Assembly: GCA_035048815.1 (NCBI GenBank)
Contig: JAUCBN010000042.1
Span: 7,068,001 to 7,132,000, forward strand
Reading direction: 5' to 3'
Source of the DNA: Abelmoschus esculentus
Lineage: Eukaryota; Streptophyta; Magnoliopsida; Malvales; Malvaceae
DNA: 64,000 nucleotides
In this document: piece by piece, positions 10,865 to 21,892 of the stretch
Position numbering within the stretch: the first letter of the stretch is position 1
Layout of the letters: each line of letters starts with the position of its first letter
Program-made: the position numbers and the translations under genes
Notes under the pieces: generated by a model
The model's database searches: none
Told to the model about the DNA's origin: nothing
Seen by the model: only the letters and a program-made list of their open reading frames with translations

Positions 10865-13056
10865 TGTCACACCCCAATGTTTTCCCCAATTGAAATCATA
10901 ATCCCTAAATCTAAAACCTTAGAAATTAGGGATTTTTAGTGGCAATTTTGTTATTTTTGAAAGTTGAGGGTTTAGTTTTAAATTCTAAAAAAGCTCAGAC
11001 CCTTGGTGTGAAATTACACCATTTCTCTTTTTGGTAACCGACACTTATCCCTTCTTCCCCGTTTCGGTTTCAATTCGGGATTTAATTCCCATTTTATTTT
11101 TTCATTTAATTTCTCATTTTATTGTTAGAACCAGTCTGAAATCATCTTTCGTTCTTTTTGTTATGTTCTCTCGTTCTGTTAGTGTTGATCGGTAAGCACT
11201 CTGTTCTCTTCTCTTTTTTTTGCTCAAGTGTTGTATTAGTTTCGAATGAGATTGTAGTTGCCTAGTTTCTGTTTTTGGTTGTCCGTTTTTTTTCACCTCT
11301 GAGTTATCTAGTTTGAATTTAAAGCAAGTTTGAAAGAATAGGTTTTATTCTAGTTTAAAAGAGATTGAGATAAGGTTTTTATTTTGGTTTTTATCCGATT
11401 AGTTTCGGTGTTGAGTTGTTCAAATCTGAGTTAGTTAAATTCGATCTTTAGAATCGAATCAGAGGGGGAAGAAACATCGAATTTCTGTCAAAAATGCCCT
11501 AAGAGAAATCTGGATTTTCTAGATTTTATCAAGAAAATCTATCCCGACCCGTGACTGAATCGACCTGACCCATGACCCAGCTGACGCAACTACTAACGCC
11601 ATCTACTAACGTCAGCATTGACCCTACTTACGTCAATGTTGACTTTTTCCGACCCAGATTTATTTTATGTTTTTTGACGTCTTGAGTCCAATAGCGCAGT
11701 CTGTTTTTTGAAATTCAAATCCGAAATGTCGTTTTAGGGCTTTTAAGTTTGAACGTCTATATAGAAGTTATCTGTTTTGGATTCTGAAATAGTTTCTGTT
11801 TGGTTCAGGTGACGTGAATTCGGATCCTGAATTTCTGCCTCTTCCTCCTTCTAGACGGCCTCCTGTTCATCAGACTTTGGGACACGCACTTGAGTTATCT
11901 AATTAGTTTTGTTCGTGTTTTTTTCTAAATAGTAGCATAGTAGTGTATCTTAATTCTTTGTTATACGTAGGTTCTACGCGTGCTAGACCTAGTATTGGGA
12001 TTGAGCCTAGTAGACGTTATTATCGGCGTTAAGTGATCTGCTACAAGTGTGTCTCTCCCGAAAATTTTTTATTTATTTTTTAGTGCAACATTTAACATAT
12101 CTGTTAATTCTGTGTAACATGTTGATTGCATCATTTCTGTTATTTTCTGAAAATAAATGTATAATTGTCATGCTCTAAAATATTAACTGATTATCTGATT
12201 CTGAAACTGTTATGCATACCTCATGTTATTCTTTTAGGCATGTATTCTGATTCTGTTATCTGTTCATACCTTGTTATCTGCTCATGTCATGACACCGGTT
12301 GGATATGTATACGGGTAAGTTTAGTGGTATTACCTATGGTGAGTATCACTTATGATCAGTGGTTCCACCTACGGGTCGAGTATCCATTTCTGTTCAGTGG
12401 CTCTACCTACGGGTCGAGTGTTCACTTCTGTTTAGTGACTCCACCTTCGGGTCGAGCTTCACTTTTGATGGTGTGTATGGAGATAGAGTGGTTTAGGGGA
12501 ACCTTCTCTTCTGATGATGTTCGAAGTTGGGTGCATATCATACTATACATTTATTACATTGCATGTTCTGTTTTGTAATTTGATATTATATTCTGAAATT
12601 ATGATATTTTGTTTTGTGTTATGCTTATCTGAACTGTAATTATGTTTATCTGTATCCTAGAGACACACTAGGCTCCCAAACTTACACCCCAACAGTTTGT
12701 TGTTTCAAATCTCTGACCTAGGCTACGTACGGTACTTGGAAGATCCTGATTTAGATTATTTTTATTGTATGTTTTACAGTTTTAGTTTCGGATTATAAAA
12801 TTTTATTTGGATAATCTTTTCTGTATAAAGAACTTTGAACTTTATTTTGGATTTCAGAATATTAAATGTTTACAGAATTATGGGTTGAACTCGGTTTAAA
12901 TAAATGATATGTTTCTGTGTCTTTAAATTATTAATTATTTAATAATTTATCAGAAAATTGAATGTTATTTTTTTATAACCTAACTTATAAATGAATTTTT
13001 CGTAATGTGAACCCTAAATTCTAATCTAAGAAATTAGATTGAATTTAGGGGTTACA
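10865..13056. mobile_element. 2.2-kb solo-LTR-like insertion with 5-bp target duplication
   Basis: The element begins TGTCACACCCC and ends AGGGGTTACA, giving TG...CA termini that form a short imperfect inverted repeat. It is flanked by a perfect direct AGGAA (10860-10864 and 13057-13061), the target-site size of LTR retrotransposons. It splits a copia reverse transcriptase, whose frame matches across the two sides. No gag or pol motif and no internal LTR pair are seen, so a solo LTR of a long-LTR element is most likely; a non-autonomous LARD-type element is possible. The longest frame inside (12165-12578) has no recognisable domain. Confidence 0.8.
12357..12470. repeat. Three 38-bp tandem repeats inside the solo LTR
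   Basis: Units start near 12357, 12395 and 12433, each built around CAGTGGCTCTACCTACGGG with TCGAG following. They are about 80% alike and lie two thirds of the way along the LTR-like insertion. Confidence 0.75.
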
Positions 13057-14930
13057 AGGAATGTATGCAGAGTGTCAAAGGCTTGCCTCAGGCCATATAA
13101 AGCTTTATTAAGCTTGCATACCAACTTTTCACCATTACATCCATGTTTTTCAAACCCATGTGGCTGAGACAAGTAGATCTTTTCTTTGAGCTGGCCATTA
13201 AGTAAGGCATTATTGATATCAATCTGCCTAATATTCCAATGTTGAAGGATAGACATGGCAAGAACAACTCGAATTGTTGCTGCATGAACAACAGGATTGA
13301 GTGTCTCTTTAAAATCACTCCCAAATATCTGACAGAATCCCTTTGCTACCAAAGTTATGTGATGATGATGTTCTAGGAGACTGAACATGTCTCTGTGAAG
13401 ATAATGTTACAGGTGAAACACTTGGCTGATAGGGAGGGGATGGCACAGTAGGGGAAGTAGCAGTAGGACTACGACTTTGAGAGACACCAGATGGTGAAGT
13501 ATGATTCTGAAACGAGGAGACACTAGGTGACCTATTAGCAGTGTGTATGACTATGGGAATGAGACTGAGAAAAGGAAAAAACATTGGATTGAAAATTAGT
13601 AGTGGAAGGAATACTAGAATTGGTTGAAAGTTTAGACCAGGTGACATAAAGAAAAACGCTTTCATTAAATTTAACATGCCTTGAAATATAAACTCTACCT
13701 GATTTATCTAGACACCTATAACCTTTATGTTGAAAAGAATATCCAAGAAATATACATGTTGCAGACTTAAACTGGAGTTTATTAGAGTTAAAGGGTCTTA
13801 AAAGAGGGTAACATAACCAGTCAAAGACTTTGAAACTATCATAACATAGGAACAATTTATCATGAGGTGTTTGACCAACAAGAGCCTTAGTTGGAAGCCT
13901 ATTAATCAAAAACACAGCTGCAGCAAAAGCATCATTCCAAAAAGATAAAGGTAAAGAGGCATTAGCAAGCAATGTAAGACCAGTTTCAACAATTTATCTA
14001 TGTTTCCTTTCTATAAGTCCATTTCGTTCAGATGTAGGGACAAGATATTCTATGTACAATATCATGTAACTTAAGCTAAGATTAAAGAGCAACAAACTCA
14101 TATTCTCCCTCAGTTTAGAGAGCTTTGAGTTTAACATCCAACTGTCTTTCAATTTGTGTATGAAATTGTTCAAAAATATGTCTAACCTCTAACTTATGTT
14201 TCAAAAAATAAACCTAGGTGTACCTGATACATGCATCATTAAAAGCTACATAAAACTGAAAACCATTAGATAAAATAGGAGTTGGTCCCCATACCTCAGC
14301 CACAACAAGTTGCAAGGGTGAAGAGTAAACAGATTTGAAATCAGAAAATAAAATTTACGAGATTTGCCAAACTGACATACTTTGCAAAAGGTTGTTTCAT
14401 TATTAACAGAAAAAGTAGCATTATAATTTTTCAAGACACTTTTCAAAATATCAAAAGAAGGATATCCTAATCTCTGATGCCACAATGCAACAACAGCTGA
14501 ACTAAAGCTAGAAGAAAAACAGTGGCCAATACTATTTAAAGGCAGAACCACATTATTATATACAACATTTGGATGAGGAGGAAAAGTAAATGTATAAAGT
14601 TCATTCCTTTCACACCCATGTAAAATCATATTTTTGGTAGTCAAATCTCTAGCTTGACAATGGGTGGGAAAAAACTCAAATGAAAGTTGATTATCTTGTG
14701 TAAGCTTAGAGACAGAAATTAAATTCTTAGTTATACCAGTAATATGAAGTAAATTATTTAACCTAAGCTTTTTTAACAACCAAGAAGATGAGAACTTGAA
14801 GTAGATTTGACAGAAAGAACATTACCATTGCCCATTTGAACAGTTCCAGTAGCTGGATTGGTAGTGTCCACTTGCAGATTACTAAAATCCTTTGTAAGAT
14901 GGTGAGTAACACATGAATCTGGATACCAAG
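13057..14930 (-). pseudogene. Copia pol remnant, 5' part: protease, integrase, reverse transcriptase start
   Basis: Minus-strand order is as in Ty1/copia. A protease-like NTWYPDSCVTHHLTKDF lies near 14930-14880. The gag-pre-integrase domain is at 14246-14779 (NLISVSKLTQDN, ALWHQRLGYPSFDIL, CKVCQFGKS). The integrase C-terminal side is at 13535-13972 (LPLSFWNDAFAAAVFLINRLPT, FLGYSFQHKGYRCLD). The reverse transcriptase start is at 13026-13388 (LVAKGFCQIFGSDFKETLNPVV, RQIDINNALLNG, LNKALYGLRQA). Several frameshifts and a missing central integrase core show it is dead. The gag end is gone: the Sirevirus LTR begins at 14931 exactly inside the protease. Confidence 0.85.
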
Positions 14931-16094
14931 TGTTGAGTTGATCAATCTTGGAAGATGGCCAATAGAGGGGTGAATTGACAATTTAAAAATTGGTGGAGGA
15001 AAAATTCGGTAAAAATATGAAAAATGAAGAACAAGGGATTTATAGTGGTTCAAGCTTCGAACAAGCTCTACATCTACTACCTTAGCTCCCACTAAGGATT
15101 TTGAAATCAATTCACTAATTGAATTCGACCTTTTTCTCGGTTCAAGGGATAACCGTTATAATTCGAATCAATTCTTCAACCCAAGAATTGATTCAACCTC
15201 ACAAGATGATATAAAGAAAATAAAGACAAAAGAATGATCTCTCACAAGAAAAATGTTGCCCAAATTACAAATAACCTCTCCCCAAACTCAGATTACAAAT
15301 AATCAAAGTGAAAATACAAGAGTAGGGAGCAATGATATGCAATTGAGTGATTTGAGTTGGATTTGTGTACTTGGATGTTGCTTGAAGTTCAATAGTTCTT
15401 AATGTTGTTGAAGATGCTTCATTTTATACCTTCTCATTGATTTCTAACCGTTGTAGTTGTTGGGAATGTAAATAAGGTCGTTGAGACTTCATCTACCATT
15501 CATAAATGCACTTTGGTGCAGGCAGTGTCGAAACACGGGCTACCTATTTCGAAACAGACCAAAGTAGAAAGAGTCGTTGTACATTTAATAGAGGGGATAT
15601 CGATACATGCTTTGATACCTTTATGAAACTGTAATGTTGGGTATCGAACCATGTTTCGGTACAGGCTAACCACCAATCAAAATTAACTGCCACCAACGGT
15701 CGACTCATTTAATGCTAAAATAGCCATTGGGGTTTAAGGGGTGTATCGATACTGGTATCGATACCTGAAGTCATAAGTTTAAATATTTTAAAATTTGTTA
15801 AAACACCTGAAATGGTTTCGATACGTGGTTCGAAAGAGGTGTTGGCAGTGATGAAAAGGTGTCGAACCTTGTTTCGATACTTGTTCTTGATCTCAAGAAC
15901 AAGGCTTTAAAAAACCCAGGTGTATCGATACCTATTCTTGGGGTATTGATACCCTCGTATGAAAAATACTTAGAATTTTATTTCAAAATTCTTGGTTTAA
16001 CTTGAAAGCAAATATTTGACTTAAATACTTAAAAATTTATTACAAGATAGTCCTTATAATTAATTGTTATATCAAAATCAAATTTAGTTTCACA
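14931..16094 (-). repeat. 3' LTR of the Sirevirus element
   Basis: Minus-strand ends are TGTGAAAC (at 16094) and CAACTCAACA (at 14931). The first ~255 plus-strand bases match 23459-23712 closely, which fixes the outer border. The inner border is fixed by the polypurine tract at 16095. A TATA box (GTATAAAATG on the minus strand, near 15424-15433) would start the genomic RNA. Length is 1164 bp. Confidence 0.85.
15520..15960. repeat. Cluster of TATCGATA-type palindromes in the LTR U3 region
   Basis: At least eight copies of TATCGATAC, TATCGAAAC or GTTTCGATAC occur in both orientations, often paired a few bases apart (for example GTATCGATACTGGTATCGAT at 15741). Next to them is the inverted pair GTTCTTGA/TCAAGAAC at 15883-15900. 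They lie upstream of the LTR TATA box, where cis-regulatory palindromes of Sireviruses are expected. Confidence 0.8.
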
Positions 16095-16640
16095 ATCTTC
16101 CCCTTTTTGATATAACAAAACCATTGAAAGAATTTTTAAGTTTAAATCAAGATTTTTAAAATCCAAGACTTTGAATTTTAAAAAAGGACTCCCCCTTAAT
16201 ATATGTATAACTTTGAATTTTAAAAGGTTTCCAAACTTAAAAACATAATATTTCTCCCTCTTTTTGTTAGATCAAAATCAATGAAATATAAGGAAATAAT
16301 CAAAGCAATAATAGCATTAAAGAGAATATAATTCATAATATAAAATATTCATAGCATAAAACATTCAAATCCAACAAAATATAAGTTCAAAGCATAAAGA
16401 AATAATCAAAAGTACATAAGTTCTAATATGAATGAAAATGCAACATAATGCTAAAAAAGAAACATAACTAGTCCTAAAAGCCAATAGCAAAGCATAAGAT
16501 AGAGCTAAGATCAATCATCGGCCATGTCATTACCATCAAGTCCATCATCATCATCCTTGTCTTCTTCTTCTTCCTCATTGTCATCACCATCGGCATTGGA
16601 GTTGAGTTGTTGGCTATGACGAAGAGCTTGAAAGGAGACT
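16095..16640 (-). promoter_or_regulatory. Polypurine tract and extra polypurine-like copies
   Basis: The minus-strand tract AAAAAGGGGGAAGAT abuts the 3' LTR at 16095-16111 and would prime plus-strand DNA synthesis. Similar tracts recur at about 16187 (AAGGGGGAGTC) and 16252 (AAAAGAGGGAGAAA), and beyond the extra ORF at about 18503 (TAGGGGGAGTA). Multiple tracts are a known Sirevirus trait. The remaining bases to 16640 are AT-rich, with a short Asp/Glu-type GAA/GAT repeat near 16535-16600. Confidence 0.65.
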
Positions 16641-16651
16641 CGCAAAGAGTG

Positions 16652-17704
16652 TCATTGAGTTTCTAAGCCTGTCAACCTCGTACTGATAGCATCAAAACCC
16701 GATTGGAATTGAGTTGACATAATGTCAAGCCTTTCATCTATGGAATCCAAACGAGCATTCAAAGTGCCAAACTGAGCATCCAAAGAGTCAAACCTCGTAG
16801 TGAGAAATTTCATCATATCAACATGTAGAGCAACTTGGCGAAGAGGTTCCGGATCAACGAGAGCACGAGGAGGATGAGGAGCACCAAGAACCCATTCACC
16901 ATTGAAGACATATTGGAAATGGGCACGGTTGAGAAAAGTTTCACCAATGAGTTCTTTTAGGGATCCCACTTTGTCAAAAGAGCAATCGATTTCCATATGC
17001 AAGAATATAGAGCTAAGAATGCATGCATATGGAAAGGATTGAACAAGTGGGGTGGCACGGTTTTGGACATGCCAAACGATGTCCAAGAAAACGATTTGAG
17101 CAAGATTGAGTTGAATACCCTCATGAAAACATTTGATCCAAAAGCTATCAACTTGACGAATGCGAGAATACTTACCATTTGATGGACGAATCCACCAAGA
17201 GATGATAAGATGGAGAAAGCGATCGTGTACGTCAAGTGAGGTGATCGATTCGGTGAAATAACCAAGAGAGTCTTCATCCTCAACACCCTCGTCCTCAAGA
17301 CCAAAAACATCGACAAAAGTAACAACATTAATAGTAAAGGATTTGCCCATAAGGAAAGACTCAATTGCCACCACTTTGCTCTTGTCCGAAGAAAGAATAC
17401 ATTTGGTATTAGAATAAAATATAAGGACAAGATTTGGAAAAAACTTATCGAAATGGGTGAGAAAACTCAAGAACTTCCAATCGATTATTCGGTTATAGTA
17501 TTTGAAAGGGAACTTGTGTGAGTTCATGAATTGAACATTCACACACCGCTCCTTTTTGAGAGTATGGTTGCGGTAGAGATTGAAGTTGTCAATCCTACGA
17601 GATGTATCCAAACTATTTTCAAAGACTTCTTGAATATCAACTCGTGAAGCACGAGAAGATGAGGAGCTACCGGCTTCGGTACGGGAGCGTTTTTTCAGTG
17701 CCAT
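16652..17704 (-). CDS. Accessory ORF downstream of pol in the Sirevirus element (350 aa)
   Basis: This is an unbroken frame of 350 codons starting ATCATGGCA, a good plant start context. The N-terminus is basic and Ser-rich (MALKKRSRTEAGSSSSSRAS, nuclear-signal-like). The middle (about residues 45-260) resembles the 'putative plant transposon protein' domain often found in plant repeats: RCVNVQFMNSHKFPFK, FYSNTKCILSSDKSKV, then a helical block SWWIRPSNGKYSRIRQVD. Residues ~300-350 have leucines and phenylalanines in heptads (RFDSLDAQFGTLNARLDSID) and should form a coiled coil. No convincing signal peptide or membrane anchor is seen, so the name envelope-like would rest on position alone. It is open while the element's gag and pol contain stops and frameshifts. 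Function unknown. Confidence 0.7.
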   Translation of the reverse strand: MALKKRSRTEAGSSSSSRASRVDIQEVFENSLDTSRRIDNFNLYRNHTLKKERCVNVQFMNSHKFPFKYYNRIIDWKFLSFLTHFDKFFPNLVLIFYSNTKCILSSDKSKVVAIESFLMGKSFTINVVTFVDVFGLEDEGVEDEDSLGYFTESITSLDVHDRFLHLIISWWIRPSNGKYSRIRQVDSFWIKCFHEGIQLNLAQIVFLDIVWHVQNRATPLVQSFPYACILSSIFLHMEIDCSFDKVGSLKELIGETFLNRAHFQYVFNGEWVLGAPHPPRALVDPEPLRQVALHVDMMKFLTTRFDSLDAQFGTLNARLDSIDERLDIMSTQFQSGFDAISTRLTGLETQ

Positions 17705-18160
17705 GATCTAGGAATTGAAACAATATTTGGATTAGTTTCTCAAAAATAACATGCATGCTCCAACAACCTATTTCAATCTTTTTTATCAATAATTAAAGGT
17801 ATTTGAGAATTTAAAAACATATTTTAAAAATTTAGTGAAAAACCAATATGATAAAATTGATTTATATTCGAACGAAAAAAATTTTGATTTTGAAAATTTT
17901 TTGTAGGATTATGAAAACCTATACAATAAGCATTCAAAATATGTTCAAAATCTAAATTTTAACAACCTAAAATCAAACGAAAATAAGTTTTTTCGAAAAT
18001 TACCTTGATTATGGATTAGGAAGAAATTATGATTTGTGAAGCATCAATTGATGATATTGTGTAGACTTTGATAAGTGGATGAAAATCCCTCAAACAAATC
18101 GCTTGATTTTGTGTTAAAATTGATGGATTTGAGGGGAATTATATAGGATATGCGGCTAGG
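17705..18160 (-). promoter_or_regulatory. Candidate promoter, leader and leader intron of the accessory ORF
   Basis: Read on the minus strand, CTATATAATTCCCC (near 18135-18147) is a TATA-like box. A ~110-nt CA-rich leader follows, ending ATCAAG, then GTAATTTTCG (donor at 18003). TTCAATTCCTAG (acceptor at 17708) lies three bases before the ATG. The implied 296-nt intron would place the start codon just inside the second exon, a common plant gene layout. The same acceptor could instead serve a spliced subgenomic RNA from the LTR. Confidence 0.5.
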
Positions 18161-18234
18161 GTTTTTGAGAGAAATATAAAAGTGTTTTAATTAGAGTTAA
18201 TAAAGGTTTAGGAGTCTTTTAAAACAATTTGCCA

Positions 18235-18395
18235 CTGCGTGGTTCGATATCGGTATTGAAACAGACTATTTCAATGCTTGTATCGATACCCTAGTATTGA
18301 AATAAGGTTCGATACTAGTTCTTCCCAAAAAATTCCCAGATGAACACGATGAACAGGTATCGAAACAGGTGCTAGCTGTATCAATACCACTTAGT
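18235..18395. repeat. Second cluster of TATCGATA-type palindromes, upstream of the accessory ORF
   Basis: Six variants of the same word found in the LTR (TTCGATATCGGTATTGAAAC, GTATCGATACC, TTCGATACTAG, GTATCGAAACAG, GTATCAATACC and others) lie within 160 bp, just upstream of the candidate TATA box of the accessory ORF. Confidence 0.75.
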
Positions 18396-18605
18396 TGTGC
18401 TTTGCATTTTAGGCTTCTAAAGTACTAGAGATGAGTCTCTAAAGCCCCTAAAGTCATGCAAATGATGTTATGACATGATTAAAATGCATGAACAATATCA
18501 TACTCCCCCTAGCAACATGAATAGAAGCAACAAGATGTAAACTAACAATAGCATGATTTCAATCAAGATTCAAGCAAAGTTTTGCATAAAAACATACTTA
18601 AGAGT

Positions 18606-21600
18606 TCAGGATAGGCTAGTTAAATCTAACTCTCTCCTAAGGGTCCAAAAGCACTCTTTATCCAAAGGTTTGGTAAAAATATTCGCTAATTGGTTTAAGG
18701 TGTCAACAAATTCTAAACAATATCATTTTTAGACATAAGATCTCTAATAAAATGGTGTCTAATTTTTATGTGGTTGGTTCTAAAGTATTGAATGAGGTTC
18801 TTAGTAAGACATATGGCACTAGTATTATCACACTTTAGTGGTTTGGTTTCTATCTTAATACCATAATCTAAGAGTTGTTGTTTCATCCATAGCACTTGAG
18901 CACAACAACTCCCTAAGGATATATACTCCACTTCGGTGGTAGATAGAGCTACACTATTTTGTTTCTTAAAGAACCAAGATATGAACATACTACCTAGGAA
19001 TTGACAAGTTCCGGAAGTACTTTTCCTATCTATCTTACAACTTCCATAATCCGTATCCGAATAAGCATGTAAATCAAAGGATGAGACTTTAGGATACCAA
19101 AGATCTAAACAAGGTGTGTCTCTAAGGTATCTAAAAATTCTCTTAATGGCAACTAGGTGTGATTCTCTAGGACTAGCTTGAAACCTAGCACACAAGTAAA
19201 CACTAAACATATTATTCGGTCTACTTGCGGTAAGGTAAAGCAAAGAACCTATCATGGATCTATACAATTTAGAATCAACACACTTACCTCCTTCATCCTT
19301 TTCAAGCTTAGTAGATGAGCTCATAGGAGTGGCTTGAGGCTTTACATTCTCCAAGCCAAACTTCTTGAGTATGTCCTTGATATACTTAGCTTGATTAATG
19401 AAGGTGTCATCCTTCCTTTGCTTAATTTGGAGTCCCAAAAAGAATGTGAGCTCTCCCATCATACTCATCTCGAATTCACCTTGCATTAGCTTAGAAAATT
19501 CTTGGCTTAGTAGATTCAAAAATAATATCATCAACATAAATTTAAACTACTAAGATGTCATTTTTAAACCTTTTTATGAAAAGTGTAGTATCCACCTTCC
19601 CTTTTTTAAAACCGTTTTCAATTAAAAAATTTGAAAGTCTTTCATATCAAGCTCTAGGAGCTTGTTTCAAACCATATAAAGCTTTTGTTAGTTTAAAAAC
19701 ATGGTTTGGAAATTTTGGATCTTCAAAATCCGGTAGTTGTTCAACATACACTTCTTCATTTATAAAATCATTTAAGGAATCACTTTTGACATCCATTTGA
19801 AAAAGCTTGAAATCATGATAACATGCAAATACATGTAGCATCCTAATGGCTTCAATTCTAGCTACGGGTGCATAGGTTTCATCGAAATCTATCCCCTCTT
19901 CTTGAGTGTAACCTTGAGCAACTAGTCTAGCTTTATTTCTCACAATGTTACCACTCTCATCTAGTTTGTTTCTAAAAGCCCATTTAGTTCCTATAGTAGA
20001 TTTATCACTAGGCCTATCAACTAATGTTCATACATTACTTCTCTCAAATTGACTTAACTCTTCTTGCATAGCCAATATTAAATAATCATCATCTAAAGGT
20101 TCATTGATATTCTTAGGCTTTATGCAAGAGATAAAAGCAATATAGTTCATTAATCTAAGAGAAGAACGAGTAGTTACCCTTTTTGATGGATCACCCAAGA
20201 TTTCACCACTCTTAACATAGTTGAACTCTCTTGGGTAGCTCACTTCCTTTTCTTCAAGCTTTACATTTCTTAAAGCTTCTATTGGAGAATCTTGCGTTTC
20301 CTCATTGGTTGGAACCCCGTCCATCTTTGGTGCTTATCCATCATCAATGGTTTCAATGATTCCTACATCATCATCATCACAAGAATCCTTCCTAAGAATG
20401 AAGTTATTATTGAAAGCCACATGTATTGACTCTTCTACAACTAAGGTTCTTTTGTTGAAAACTCTATAAGCCTTTGAATTTAAGGAATATCCAAAAAAAA
20501 TAGCTTCATCACTTTTGGTATCAAATTTACCTAAATTGTCTTTTCCATTGTTTAAAACAAAACACTTGCATCCAAAAGGGTGAAAATAGCTAATGTTAGG
20601 CTTTTTGGATTTTAAAATCTTATAAGGAGTTTTCTTTAAAATTAGCCTAATCATTACTCGATTAATAATATAATATGAAGTGTTTGTGGCTTTCGCCTAA
20701 AAATACTTAAGTAAATTGTTTTCACAAAGCATGATTCTAGTCATTTCTTCTAAAGTTCTATTTTTCCTCTCAACAACCCCATTTTGTTGCGGAGTGCGAG
20801 GAGCCGAAAAATTGTGTTTAATCCCATTTTCATTACAAAAATTCTCAAAGCCTAGATTTTGAAATTCGGTTCCATGATCACTTCTAATATGAGAAATCCT
20901 TTAATCAAAATCATTTTGAGAAATATTTGAAAATATGATGAATTTTTCTAAGGCTTCATCTTTTGTACTTAAAAATAGACCCCCAAGTGTATCTAGAGTA
21001 ATCATTAATAATAAAAAATGTATATGATTTTCCACCCAAGCTAGTAGTATTAATAGGTCCAAAAATATCCATACGGATCAATTATAATACTCTACTAGTT
21101 GAAACATCATTAATGGATTTAAAAGAAACTCTCTTTTGTTTACCTTTAGCACATGCATCATAAATTTTATCTAAAGAAAACTTAAGTTTGAGTAAACCTC
21201 TAACTAGATTTTGGGAGGCTAGTTTCTCTAAAACACTTATGCTAGCATGACCTAGTTTTCTATGCAATAACCATGCATCATTTTCATCACTAGCAATTAA
21301 GTATGCATGAGAAAGATTAATGTCATCTAGATGCACCATATAAATATTTCCTATGCGATGACCTATGAGCATTATTTTATTTGATTCTATATCTATTATT
21401 TTACAACCATGTTTATCAAAAGAGACATAGAAACCTTTATCACACAATTGACTAATGCTCAACAAATTATGCTTAAGACCATAAACAAGCAAGACATTTT
21501 CAATTAAAATAGAGGAGTGGTTACAAATAGAGCCAATACCCTCAATTTGGCCTTTGAAGTTGTCACCAAATGTCACTACTCTACCCTTTTTGAGCTCTAA

Positions 21601-21663
21601 CTCCTTAAATCGTCCCTTGTCTCCGGTCATATGCCTTGAGCATCCACTATCAAGGTACCACAT
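18606..21663 (-). pseudogene. Sirevirus pol: protease, integrase, reverse transcriptase, RNase H (broken)
   Basis: Domains in order on the minus strand follow. Protease with the DSG site (WYLDSGCSRHMTGD) and gag-pre-integrase (WLLHRKLGHAS) lie at 21082-21663. Integrase is broken after that; its late motif TPQQNGVVERKNRTL lies near 20745-20795, followed by FHPFGCKCFVLNNGKDNLGK at 20334-20654. Reverse transcriptase has KARLVAQGYTQEEGIDFDET at 19647-19943 and the catalytic YVDD at 19527-19538, with a TAA two codons upstream (19542-19544). RNase H is at 18713-19520 (SDTDYGSCKIDRKSTSG, LSTTEVEYI). It then slips frame near 18710 and finishes with LANIFTKPLDKE, stop at 18606. Several frameshifts and stops: inactive. 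Confidence 0.85.
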
Positions 21664-21892
21664 ATTTTAACTTGAAGCTTTGGTCTTGAAGCAATGCTGA
21701 ACCTACAAACAAAGATTTAGTTTTTGACTTTTGGTACCCAAACCATTTTGGGTCCATGAGAGTTAGTCCCTAAAAGCTTGGTTCCCTTGGGAACCCAAGA
21801 AGCAATGGCATTCAAATTATTGAAACAATGAGTTCCTTAGGAACCCAAACACTTCTAATTTTTCTATGTCTAAAATGTCTTTGAAAATTTCT

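Noticed and set aside
12165..12578. 137-codon open frame in the 10865-13056 insertion
   Set aside because: It covers the 38-bp tandem repeats, has no recognisable domain and lies in a long-terminal-repeat-like sequence.
17700..18160. Envelope identity for the Sirevirus accessory ORF
   Set aside because: Position fits, but I see no signal peptide, furin-like site or clear membrane anchor. Position alone is not enough to name it.
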